Shown here in pieces: positions 1 through 6,304 of a stretch of 16,793 nt of DNA. How positions within the stretch are numbered: position 1 is the first letter of the stretch; each line of letters starts with the position of its first letter. Below the pieces are notes generated by a model. That model was not told the origin of the DNA. It was given only the letters and a program-made list of their open reading frames with translations, and did no database searches. The stretch is taken from the NCBI GenBank assembly GCA_947487325.1, contig CANKWG010000023.1, positions 1 through 16,793 on the forward strand, read 5' to 3'. The position numbers and the translations under genes are program-made. The stretch comes from Oxalobacteraceae bacterium. Lineage in GTDB: Bacteria; Pseudomonadota; Gammaproteobacteria; Burkholderiales; Burkholderiaceae_D.

Positions 1-34
1 GGCATTCACACATCCAGACACGGACGTGTCCCCG

Positions 35-427
35 ATGAGTCTTCCGTTCCCCTACAAAGTGATGTCTGTTGCCCTGGCTGCCTGCCTTGGCGGATGCGCG
101 AGCCAGTCTGAGCTCACGGCTTTGCGCCTTGATCCCGGCAATCCCAAATATCGCAGTGAGGACTGCCAGCGCAGTATTGAAGGTGGCACCGTACATCGCG
201 ATATCAAAAGTGTGACCATGGTGGCCACACCGGTTTTGTTGGTCGTCAGCGGCGGGTTATTGTTGCCGGTGCTGGCTGCCAATGCCGGGCTGGACGCGGC
301 AGATCGCATCGATGCATCAAATATGGCGAACCGATGTGGTGGTCGTGGTGAAAGTGGCGCTGAGATTGCTGGCAGTGTTGCTGCCGGCGCTGCACTGGGT
401 GCGGCAACTGGGCTGGCACCAAAATGA
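35..427 (+). CDS. Small putative outer-membrane lipoprotein with glycine-zipper-like tail
   Basis: This encodes about 130 residues, probably a lipid-anchored envelope protein of unknown function. I chose the ATG at 35 because it leaves a lysine-containing n-region (K8) before a short hydrophobic stretch and a lipobox LGGC, with the acylated Cys at residue 21. A GTG at 26 and an ATG at 62 are in-frame alternatives; the latter would remove the positive charge. After the lipobox come a Cys-containing segment (SEDCQRS), a hydrophobic stretch of about 25 residues (VATPVLLVVSGGLLLPVLAA) and a Gly/Ala-rich end resembling a glycine zipper. Residue +2 after the Cys is Ala, which by the usual Lol rule favours the outer membrane. 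The stop lies inside the first unit of a 15-bp repeat and touches the next frame, so the gene is probably co-transcribed with what follows. Lipoprotein status is fairly sure; function is unknown. Confidence 0.7.
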   Translation: MSLPFPYKVMSVALAACLGGCASQSELTALRLDPGNPKYRSEDCQRSIEGGTVHRDIKSVTMVATPVLLVVSGGLLLPVLAANAGLDAADRIDASNMANRCGGRGESGAEIAGSVAAGAALGAATGLAPK

Positions 428-469
428 GAAGTACTAGGTTGAGAAGCACTACGTTGAGAAGCACCACAT
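425..469 (+). repeat. 15-bp tandem repeat, three units
   Basis: Three head-to-tail 15-base units (425-439, 440-454, 455-469) share the core TGAGAAG followed by a variable ACTA/CACTAC/CACCAC part. A fourth, decayed start (TGAAAG) follows. The first TGA is the stop codon of the upstream lipoprotein gene. Because the unit is a multiple of three, each copy repeats that stop in the same frame. In the next frame the units read as R-S-T-x-L repeats. Confidence 0.8.
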
Positions 470-501
470 TGAAAGATATCCCATTGACCGACCTGCGTGC
501 A

Positions 502-891
502 ATGACGACACGGGTGCTTTGCTCGTTAGCCCTGCTGGCAGTGTGCGGCAGCGCGCACGCGGGTTGGACCAGTATCGGCCGATTCGACCGCGGCGAGTTT
601 TTTATTGACCGCAGCACCATTGAAATCAAAGGTGATCAGCGCGAAGTCTGGAGCATGATGAATTACCGCAATCCGGAAATGCATCCGAATGGGAAAATTT
701 TCCGGTCCACGCGCTCACTGCTGCAAATTCAGTGCAAAGCGAGATTGGCGCGAGGCGTCCACATGTCACATTTCACAGACGCCATGTTAGGTGGTAAGCA
801 GATCAGCAAGATGGGCTCTCTCCCCGAGTGGGATCCTGTACCGCCCGGCACCCCCATGCGGGAAATTCTCGACCTTGTCTGCCGATCGTGA
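502..891 (+). CDS. Secreted surface-adhesin protein E-like protein
   Basis: This is a 129-residue exported protein. The frame is open from an ATG at 424, but that start would put a repeat-encoded leader in front of the signal peptide. The ATG at 502 gives a textbook signal (MTTRVLCSLALLAVCGSAHA) with cleavage after A20. The mature part starts GWTSIGRF, then reads FFIDRSTIEIKGDQREVW, followed by a short beta-rich domain with two cysteines (one in the QIQCKARL segment, one three residues from the C-terminus) that could pair. This pattern matches small betaproteobacterial proteins of the surface-adhesin E family, named after Haemophilus protein E; adhesion has not been shown for most members. 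The last 17 bases overlap my chosen start of the next gene, suggesting coupled translation. Export is well supported, family assignment moderately so, and an adhesin role is only a family label. Confidence 0.68.
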   Translation: MTTRVLCSLALLAVCGSAHAGWTSIGRFDRGEFFIDRSTIEIKGDQREVWSMMNYRNPEMHPNGKIFRSTRSLLQIQCKARLARGVHMSHFTDAMLGGKQISKMGSLPEWDPVPPGTPMREILDLVCRS

Positions 892-1636
892 CACTACAGG
901 CGGATTGCGCTGGCATCTGCGCGCTTTTTGGCAAAGGCGCCGCTGGCAGTTCACGTCGGCACTGATCGCCGACTGGCTAAAGACTACTCGTCCGGCATCG
1001 TCCCATTTACTTCTGATAGGCGGCAGCGCGGGTTGGATGATGTCATCGACCTGGTTGCAGCGTTTTCGGAAAATTGATCTGATCGACGTTGATCCTCATG
1101 CGTCCTGGCTGTTTCGACTGAATCACGGTCGTGCCTTGCGCGCGTCAGATTCGCATCTGCAGTTTTTTCAAACGGATGGTCTGAAAGCGCTTGACCATTT
1201 GCTCAGGGAGTCACCCGAGGCGACGATTTTTTTCGATAACGTGCTCGGTCAGCATCTCTACCGAGTTGGCGACATGGCGCGTGCCGAATCCGAGCTGCAG
1301 CAGATCGCCGCCCGCCTTAAAGGCCGCGATTGGGGCAGTGTGCACGACCTGTACTCCGGCCCTGTGGATAGCAACAGGGCAGTGGCGCAACCGGTATCGC
1401 GCTATGACGCGCTCAACGATGCGCAGGGACTGTTGGTGAATGGTTTGCGCGAGACTCCTATGCACAGGCTTTTGCTCTCTCAGGTCGGTGGGCATGATGA
1501 GTGGATGGATCATCTGACCTCGGGCATATTCCCCATCGGGACGGCCAGCCAGCTGATTGCTTGGCCTTTCCTGCCGAATTATGCGCACTGGCTACAGGCT
1601 GGCTGGGTTGCTGGTTCTGGCTCAAGTTCCGGATGA
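875..1636 (+). CDS. Spermidine-synthase-like class I SAM-dependent methyltransferase fold protein
   Basis: A cytoplasmic protein of about 253 residues with a Rossmann-type SAM-binding core. Motif I is HLLLIGGSAGWMM (about residues 45-57). A second strand ends in the acidic loop IDVDP (D71 and D73), which normally holds the ribose of SAM or decarboxylated SAM. FQTDGL (about 98-103) and IFFDNVLGQ (118-126) fit strands 3 and 4. This spacing is that of spermidine-synthase-like proteins, but I see no clear aminopropyltransferase active-site signature, so substrate and reaction are unknown. The start is uncertain. The frame opens at an ATG at 791 inside the previous gene, but the protein reads as native only after about 875. 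TTG at 875 and TTG at 905 are candidates and neither has a strong RBS. Either start implies translation coupled to the adhesin-like gene. Confidence 0.6.
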   Translation: MSADRDTTGGLRWHLRAFWQRRRWQFTSALIADWLKTTRPASSHLLLIGGSAGWMMSSTWLQRFRKIDLIDVDPHASWLFRLNHGRALRASDSHLQFFQTDGLKALDHLLRESPEATIFFDNVLGQHLYRVGDMARAESELQQIAARLKGRDWGSVHDLYSGPVDSNRAVAQPVSRYDALNDAQGLLVNGLRETPMHRLLLSQVGGHDEWMDHLTSGIFPIGTASQLIAWPFLPNYAHWLQAGWVAGSGSSSG

Positions 1637-1638
1637 TT

Positions 1639-1665
1639 TTGTCGATAACAATGAAACGGTAAAAT
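1639..1665 (+). promoter_or_regulatory. Possible sigma70 promoter for the carbonic anhydrase gene
   Basis: TTGTCG (1639-1644) and TAAAAT (1660-1665) lie 49 bases before the carbonic anhydrase start. The 15-base spacer is shorter than ideal, so this is a weak prediction. Confidence 0.3.
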
Positions 1666-1713
1666 CCATCACCGCCCGGGTAAAACCGGCCGCTCGATTG
1701 CAAGAGGATTCAA

Positions 1714-2463
1714 ATGAAATACAAGCTCGTTAGTCTATTTTTGTCGACACTGGTGGCTGTGCCTGCGCTGGCGGCTGGCCCTGAGCCGCATTGGGATTAC
1801 GATGCTGAAGCCGGTCCGTCGAAATGGGCCAGCGTTGACTCGGCCTTCAAGACCTGCGGTATCGGTAAACGTCAGTCGCCCATCAATATTGAAACCCGCG
1901 ATGCGGAGAAGGGTGGGCTCAAGCCGATTATGTTCACCTACTTGCCTGGGCCTGCCGAGGTTATCAACAATGGGCACACCATTCAGGTTAACTTGCCCAA
2001 CTCGGGCACTGCACGTTTCGATGGTCTTGAATACAAGCTAGTGCAATTTCATTTCCACACGCCCAGCGAAGAAAAAATCGACAGCATGGCTCAGCACATG
2101 GTGGCGCATTTTGTCCATCGTGCCGGTGACTCCAAACTTGCTGTCGTGGGTGTGTTGTTCAAGTTGGGCAAGGAAAACGCAGCGCTCAAAGTGGTGTTCG
2201 ACAATCTGCCCCAAAAGCGGGGCCTCAAGTTCGAGATCAAGGAATTTAATCCTGCCGATTTGATTCCTGCGGATCCCACGTATTTTTCCTACCTTGGATC
2301 ATTGACCACGCCACCTTGTACTGAAGATGTGAAATGGAATGTGATGCGTACACCTATCGAGATTTCGTACGCACAGCTGGCAGCATTCAAAAAGCTTTAC
2401 AAGATGAATGCGCGTCCGGTTCAGCCTCTCAATGGCCGACGCGTGCAAATGCTGCAGCAATAA
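1714..2463 (+). CDS. Periplasmic alpha-class carbonic anhydrase
   Basis: A 249-residue enzyme that interconverts CO2 and bicarbonate, exported by a signal peptide (MKYKLVSLFLSTLVAVPALA, cleavage near residue 20-21). The start is fixed by an AGAGGA ribosome site at 1703-1708. Visible alpha-class landmarks: QSPINI (54-59); the proton-shuttle histidine in NNGH (H88, like H64 of human CA II); zinc ligands H113 and H115 in FHFH and H132 in VAHFVH; the gatekeeper pair E119 and T198; SLTTPPCTE (196-204); and C48/C202, placed for the disulfide common in bacterial enzymes. One second-shell position differs: the residue two before the third zinc histidine, Glu117 in CA II, is Val130 here. The gene stands alone between a methyltransferase gene and a convergent minus-strand unit. 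The family call is very secure; catalytic rate cannot be judged. Confidence 0.95.
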   Translation: MKYKLVSLFLSTLVAVPALAAGPEPHWDYDAEAGPSKWASVDSAFKTCGIGKRQSPINIETRDAEKGGLKPIMFTYLPGPAEVINNGHTIQVNLPNSGTARFDGLEYKLVQFHFHTPSEEKIDSMAQHMVAHFVHRAGDSKLAVVGVLFKLGKENAALKVVFDNLPQKRGLKFEIKEFNPADLIPADPTYFSYLGSLTTPPCTEDVKWNVMRTPIEISYAQLAAFKKLYKMNARPVQPLNGRRVQMLQQ

Positions 2464-2540
2464 CGGCAGCTTGAAACTTCGCGGGGGGATGTGACGCTGG
2501 GGAGCTTTTATGCTGCGAGGCTGTTTGATTAAACCGTCGC

Positions 2541-2918
2541 TCAGATCTTGTCGAGCGACTCATGCAGTCGCAGGATTTTTTCCTTGAGCTCAGGGCGAGA
2601 TTCCATCATGTCACCGTTGGCGAACAAATTTTTTCTCGCTACTGGCTCAACAGGCTTGGGTTGTTCAACGGGTGATTTCATCATGAGATAAATCACCGTC
2701 AGCGAGACGCTGAGTATCAACCACACTATCCACACACTGCCGCCGGGTAGCATACCCAGAGTCGCGACACTGCCTAAATCACTTAACCAGCCCGACCAGT
2801 TCAGCTTCAGCCACCAGAGAACATTGCCTTGTGACTTGCTGATCCACGCGGATATTGCAAAAAACAGGCTCCAGTTCGCCAGCAGCAGTAGTGCAGAAAT
2901 GCGGTGTCTGGATTGCAT
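2541..2918 (-). CDS. Hypothetical two-TM inner-membrane protein
   Basis: An unrecognised 125-residue protein. Two hydrophobic segments are visible, about residues 7-26 (starting ISALLLLANWSL) and about 60-80 (GSVWIVWLILSVSL). A Trp/Leu-rich stretch lies between them (LWWLKLNWSGWL), then a proline-containing hydrophilic tail of about 45 residues ending in a charged helix-like segment (ELKEKILRLHESLDKI). By the positive-inside rule the tail is probably cytoplasmic. It starts 9 bases after the stop of the coiled-coil gene at 2928-3395, so the two are almost certainly one transcript. The ribosome site is weak (AAGG, rather far upstream), which suggests coupling. It converges with the carbonic anhydrase gene, and no clear terminator is visible in the 77 bases between. 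No function is proposed. Confidence 0.65.
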   Translation of the reverse strand: MQSRHRISALLLLANWSLFFAISAWISKSQGNVLWWLKLNWSGWLSDLGSVATLGMLPGGSVWIVWLILSVSLTVIYLMMKSPVEQPKPVEPVARKNLFANGDMMESRPELKEKILRLHESLDKI

Positions 2919-2927
2919 GAACGTGGA

Positions 2928-3395
2928 TCAGCCTTTGAGCGTGGAGACCAATTTGTCGTGCAGCGACTCGGCAATCTGCATGCGCAGTTTAGAAGTCTCG
3001 TGCACTTCCTGCTCGCCACGATAAGCATTGGACACCAGTTCGGAGGCGAGGCTGCGAACACCTTCGATTTCCGAATCCAGTGCGTCGATGCGAGCCCGCA
3101 GGGTTTTTTGTTCCTGAATTTTGCCGCCAATCAGGCGTATCGCTGCATGTACCTGAGTCCAGGCCTGCAGACGCGGGTCGTTGATTTTCAGGCTGTCGAA
3201 AACATCTTGCATCGACTCACCCAGATTAACCAAAGCCTCGGCAGATAATGGCTCGGAATCGATTTTTAGTTTATGTTCGAGTTTATCTTCCGATTTCAGA
3301 TGATCATTAATCGAGATAACCTGCCCACCAACGTCAGACCAGCCGGATTTAGGCTCGAATCGCATCATTGTCGGCTTTGCCGATGACCTTCCCAT
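2928..3395 (-). CDS. Hypothetical soluble coiled-coil protein
   Basis: An unrecognised 155-residue cytoplasmic protein without signal peptide or membrane segment. The ATG at 3395 is preceded on the minus strand by a good GAGAGG site (3405-3410), which fixes the start. The N-terminal 45 residues are polar and probably flexible. The middle (about 50-85) is helical, with LSAEALVNLGESMQDVF. The last 70 residues carry heptad-like hydrophobic spacing typical of a coiled coil (ARIDALDSEIEGVRSL, then SKLRMQIAESLHDKLVSTL). It is the first gene of a two-gene unit with the two-TM protein and is divergent from the ParA/MinD-like ATPase, sharing a 153-base region with it. The arrangement suggests a partner or cargo adaptor of that ATPase, but this is inference from position only. 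Confidence 0.65.
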   Translation of the reverse strand: MGRSSAKPTMMRFEPKSGWSDVGGQVISINDHLKSEDKLEHKLKIDSEPLSAEALVNLGESMQDVFDSLKINDPRLQAWTQVHAAIRLIGGKIQEQKTLRARIDALDSEIEGVRSLASELVSNAYRGEQEVHETSKLRMQIAESLHDKLVSTLKG

Positions 3396-3423
3396 AGATA
3401 ATTACCTCTCTTGCAAAATAATC

Positions 3424-3505
3424 TTGTACTCGCGGAAAAAGCTGATCTATACTCCGACGTGATAATATGGCAAAACTTCCCCTCAAGCAACGTTAAAATT
3501 ATAAT
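3424..3505 (+). promoter_or_regulatory. Divergent promoter region before the ParA-like gene
   Basis: The 153 bases between divergent starts are AT-rich. Two plus-strand candidates stand out: TTGTAC (3424-3429) with TATACT (3448-3453) at an 18-base spacing, and a perfect TATAAT (3500-3505) without a good -35. An AAAGGA ribosome site (3538-3543) precedes the ATG at 3549. Which promoter is used cannot be decided from sequence. Confidence 0.4.
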
Positions 3506-3548
3506 TCGCTAAAAAATCAACGGCTTGCGGCCGAATCAAAGGAATACC

Positions 3549-4415
3549 ATGAGCAACGCACTCAAGATCCTTATTACCAGCCAAAAGGGTGGGGTTGGTA
3601 AAAGTACGGTTTCGGCGAACTTAGCCGCGTATTTTTCTTATATATCTGGCAAAAAAACGGCATTAATCGATTTTGATCATCAGGCAACTGCCGGAAAATG
3701 GGTCAAAAAAGCTTATCCAATCGGCATCGATTGCATGACTGTCGATTTACCAAATGCAAAAGGCTCGGGAATCGCGCTGCTGAAAGCTAAAGAAGCTTTG
3801 CGCAAATGCGTCGACACCACGGAGGTCGTGATTACCGACCTGACCTGGACCGATGTATTGCCGCCTGATTTTCTATTCGAATTTGATCTGGTGCTGGTGC
3901 CCAGCTCACTGTCGCGGGTTGAGCTCGATAGCACGCTCGAGTTCGTCAACCGTTTTTCCTTTGTTTTCAATTCCCGTCTGCGCAATCCACCCAAGCTGGT
4001 TATCGTTCCTAGCCGCGTCGACAACCTGCAGACCTACGAGAGTATTTTCTCCAAGTCGTTCAATGCCGGTTTCTTCCTGTCGCCGCCTGTGATGTACAGC
4101 ACGAGCGCCAATGAATTCTTCGGTACCGAATTCTTTGTGATGACGACCAACAAGGAGATTCGCGAGAACTTCATCGAGTTCGGCCGTTCCATTGAGCAGT
4201 TGGGTGAAATCGAAGCCGATCTCAAGCTCAATACGCGGCAAAATGCGCTTACCCACAAGGTCAGCGGTTCTATCCTGGATCGTTTCCGTGCCGTGCGGAA
4301 TTCCAGCGAAAATCCCTCGGTTCGATCAGCTGCCAATGACAGCGCACGAATCAAGCCCGGTGGCCGGATCAAAGCGGTGATCCCATCATTCCTGATGATG
4401 GGTCGCGACGGCTAA
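3549..4415 (+). CDS. ParA/MinD-family ATPase
   Basis: A 288-residue P-loop ATPase of the SIMIBI class that positions cargo by ATP-driven dimerisation. The deviant Walker A is KGGVGKST (residues 13-20), with both the signature lysine K13 and K18. Switch I is ALIDFDHQAT (38-47) and Walker B is VVITDLTW (D97). PSSLSRVELDSTLEF fits the region after strand 5. The ATG at 3549 follows AAAGGA; the upstream in-frame TTG at 3525 has no support. Beyond the ATPase core there is a basic, probably disordered C-terminal tail of about 50 residues ending MMGRDG. No ParB gene or parS-like repeat is nearby and no plasmid features are seen. I therefore prefer a cellular positioning protein (motility, chemotaxis or division related) over plasmid partition. 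The divergent coiled-coil and membrane genes are the obvious candidate partners. The ATPase call is very secure; the cargo is unknown. Confidence 0.9.
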   Translation: MSNALKILITSQKGGVGKSTVSANLAAYFSYISGKKTALIDFDHQATAGKWVKKAYPIGIDCMTVDLPNAKGSGIALLKAKEALRKCVDTTEVVITDLTWTDVLPPDFLFEFDLVLVPSSLSRVELDSTLEFVNRFSFVFNSRLRNPPKLVIVPSRVDNLQTYESIFSKSFNAGFFLSPPVMYSTSANEFFGTEFFVMTTNKEIRENFIEFGRSIEQLGEIEADLKLNTRQNALTHKVSGSILDRFRAVRNSSENPSVRSAANDSARIKPGGRIKAVIPSFLMMGRDG

Positions 4416-4436
4416 GGCTGGGTCGAAACAGAAAGC

Positions 4437-4453
4437 CTCCAGTCCCGCTGGAG
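4437..4453. terminator. Weak hairpin between convergent genes
   Basis: CTCCAG (4437-4442) and CTGGAG (4448-4453) form a 6-bp stem with a 5-base loop in the 74 bases between the ATPase gene and the convergent motB-linked gene. There is no T-tract on either strand, so it is at best a weak bidirectional terminator. Confidence 0.25.
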
Positions 4454-4489
4454 TGCGGATTTCGGCTCGCAGAGAGCCCGTCCGTCGGA

Positions 4490-5164
4490 TTACTTTTCCG
4501 GTGGTTTTTTCGCCTTGGGGTCCGGCGGTGGCGGCGGTGGTGGTGGCGTACCGTAGAGCAGCAACGCGATATCCGGATTCGTCGCAGCAAAACCTTCTAG
4601 CAAAGAATCAATCGCAGCCGCTGCGGCTGCCGAATCCCCTGTTCCCAGCCACTGAGCGCGATTGTTGCGCATGACTAGCAATTGCTGGGGAGTGCACTGC
4701 TTCCCGCGCCGGTTGATCCATGCCAGCGCCTGGGCACGACGTTTTTCCGCATCCTGCGTGTCGATACCGATCGCCCGAAAATCCGCCACGATGCAGGGGG
4801 GTGGTTCAGCGCCAGATTTTTTCTTTGGTGTTTCCGTTGGCGTTACTTCGCTCTTCTTCTCTTGATCTGCAGGAGCCTCAGCCGCTGGCGCTTGCACTGG
4901 AGCCGGGGCGGGTTTGGTCGCTGGTTTTGCATCCACTGCCTTGTTTGCCGGTGGTGGCGTTTTTACTGTCTCCGCCGGCTTGGGTGCATTAGCTGCTGGC
5001 TTGGCTTGTGTTGTCGCCGCTGTGCCGGGTGCAGGCCGTGCTGCTGGAATTGACGTTGTCTCAGGGGCTGGCGCATTTTGCGCATGGGTCGTGCCTAAGG
5101 ACAGAAGCATTCCGATCCCAAGCAGCCTGACGTTTTGTACCAAGTTTTGCATAGACGAACTCAT
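4490..5164 (-). CDS. motB-linked Pro/Ala/Lys-rich exported protein
   Basis: An unrecognised 224-residue exported protein. A signal-like N-terminus (VRLLGIGMLLSLGTTHA, cleavage near residue 28) is followed by about 90 residues dominated by Pro, Ala, Lys and Thr, a probable extended spacer. Next comes a small helical domain (about 120-205) with two cysteines: CIVADFRAIGIDTQDAEKRR and then RGKQCTPQQL. The end is a run of eight prolines (207-214) and a Lys/Pro tail. Its ATG abuts the motB stop (TAG then ATG with no gap), so translation is coupled; an ATG four codons later (5152) is an alternative start. Direct linkage to motB and periplasmic targeting suggest a role at the flagellar stator or cell wall, but no family is recognised. 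TonB- or TolA-like spacers look similar, yet this protein lacks their membrane-anchored N-terminus and C-terminal domain. Confidence 0.7.
   Translation of the reverse strand: MSSSMQNLVQNVRLLGIGMLLSLGTTHAQNAPAPETTSIPAARPAPGTAATTQAKPAANAPKPAETVKTPPPANKAVDAKPATKPAPAPVQAPAAEAPADQEKKSEVTPTETPKKKSGAEPPPCIVADFRAIGIDTQDAEKRRAQALAWINRRGKQCTPQQLLVMRNNRAQWLGTGDSAAAAAAIDSLLEGFAATNPDIALLLYGTPPPPPPPPDPKAKKPPEK
4523..4546 (-). repeat. Poly-proline codon run (CCN)8
   Basis: Eight consecutive proline codons (CCA and CCG) near the end of the motB-linked gene. Such runs normally stall ribosomes and depend on elongation factor P, so expression of the full-length protein should be EF-P sensitive. Confidence 0.75.
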
Positions 5165-6142
5165 CTACTCGGAATTGTTTTTGGAGGCTGCCGTGGTGTC
5201 CTGATACAGGACCGTGATGCTGATGCGCCGGTTGCGCGGATCGGCTGGGTTTTCAGGAATGTAGGGAGCAGAGTCCGCCACGCCTTCGATCTTGGCGAAC
5301 TGAGACGGGGGCAGCCCTACACCAGCCATAATTCGACGTGTGCTCTCCGCACGCTGACCCGAGAGCGACCAATTGCTTCGTACGCCATCGTCATAGGCTA
5401 GGCTGTCGGTGTGACCGCGCACGGCGACCTTGTTGGGCATGCCGATCAGGGACTTCGCCACCTCTTGGATCAATGTTTCTGCACGGCCCTGCATCCTTGC
5501 AGTGCCGAGAGAGAACATAGAGAAATCCGCTTTATCGATAACCTCGATACGCAAACCTTCTTTCTCACGGATAAACTTGACTTGATCCTTGATCTTGTCG
5601 AGCTGGGGATTTTCCTGAATCTTTTCCCGCACGGCTTGCTCGAGTTTGTCGAAGTTCTTTTTGTCCGCTTCGGCGGCGATCTTTTGTCGCTCTTCCTCGG
5701 ATAGCTCGCTTGGATTTTTATCGTTGAGCTCGTTTTTGGAGGTCCCGTTGTCCTTTGTCTGACCCGCCTCGGATTGTGGCGTATCGCGTTCCATGAAGCT
5801 GGTGCGCTTGGCCGTATTCGGGAAGCCATCGGGGTCCATCAGGGAGTTACCACCGCCGATACCACCCGGGCCGGCGAGGGTACTCATTCGGACATTGCTC
5901 TGCGAGGTTGGCTTGAAGTACTCCGCAATACTCTTGCGCTGGTCTTGGGTGGTAGCTCCCAGAAGCCACATCAGTAGGAAGAAGGCCATCATCGCCGTCA
6001 TCATGTCGGCCAGCGCAATCTTCCATGCGCCACCGTGCGCACCAGCGTGGTCGCCCTCGACCATCTTCTTTTTGACAATGGGCTCAAGCGGCGGGCTTTC
6101 CGGCGCGCCTTCGGCGGGCTTTTTATCGTCGTCTGTAGCCAT
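5165..6142 (-). CDS. motB: Flagellar motor stator protein MotB
   Basis: A 325-residue peptidoglycan-anchored half of the proton-driven flagellar stator. After a cytoplasmic N-terminus, HGGAWKIALADMMTAMMAFF leads into the single TM helix (about 40-62). D46 corresponds to the proton-carrying D32 of E. coli MotB. The plug follows (TTQDQRKSIAEYFKPTS). A long charged linker (about 115-200) precedes the OmpA-like peptidoglycan-binding domain, with VRGHTDSLAYDD, NWSLSGQRAESTRR and RNRRISITVLY. The ATG at 6142 has a GAGAA site 6 bases upstream. motA is not adjacent; it lies on the other strand, starting at 12591. The next gene downstream starts directly at the stop. I found no convincing sigma28 promoter before it. 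The Lys/Glu-rich linker is longer than in E. coli MotB, which fits length variation in the family. This call is very secure. Confidence 0.96.
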   Translation of the reverse strand: MATDDDKKPAEGAPESPPLEPIVKKKMVEGDHAGAHGGAWKIALADMMTAMMAFFLLMWLLGATTQDQRKSIAEYFKPTSQSNVRMSTLAGPGGIGGGNSLMDPDGFPNTAKRTSFMERDTPQSEAGQTKDNGTSKNELNDKNPSELSEEERQKIAAEADKKNFDKLEQAVREKIQENPQLDKIKDQVKFIREKEGLRIEVIDKADFSMFSLGTARMQGRAETLIQEVAKSLIGMPNKVAVRGHTDSLAYDDGVRSNWSLSGQRAESTRRIMAGVGLPPSQFAKIEGVADSAPYIPENPADPRNRRISITVLYQDTTAASKNNSE

Positions 6143-6304
6143 GTGTCATTCTCGTGCGGATCCGATGCAATGCTCAGTGAATCGACACAATGCAGAAAAA
6201 ATCCAGCCAAACTTGGCCGAGTCGCTGCGTTATGCTCTTTATTGCAACATAATACCGTACATATTGCCCTGAAGTATTTTTTTGCAGCCAAAGCGAGGCT
6301 TGAT

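Noticed and set aside
4384..4403. Hairpin CCCATCAT / ATGATGGG
   Set aside because: The stem is perfect, but it lies inside the end of the ATPase gene and has no T-tract, so it is not called a terminator.
3549..4415. Plasmid partition locus
   Set aside because: No ParB gene, parS-like repeats, replication gene or iterons are seen; the surroundings are chromosomal flagellar and metabolic genes.
6035..6304. Upstream extension of the ggt reading frame
   Set aside because: It runs antisense through the motB start and would place about 90 unlikely residues before a clear signal peptide; TTG 6305 has a ribosome site.
6143..6304. Sigma28 promoter for motB (TAAAGAGC on the minus strand)
   Set aside because: No GCCGATAA-like -10 is present at 11 bases; only the first five bases of the -35 match.
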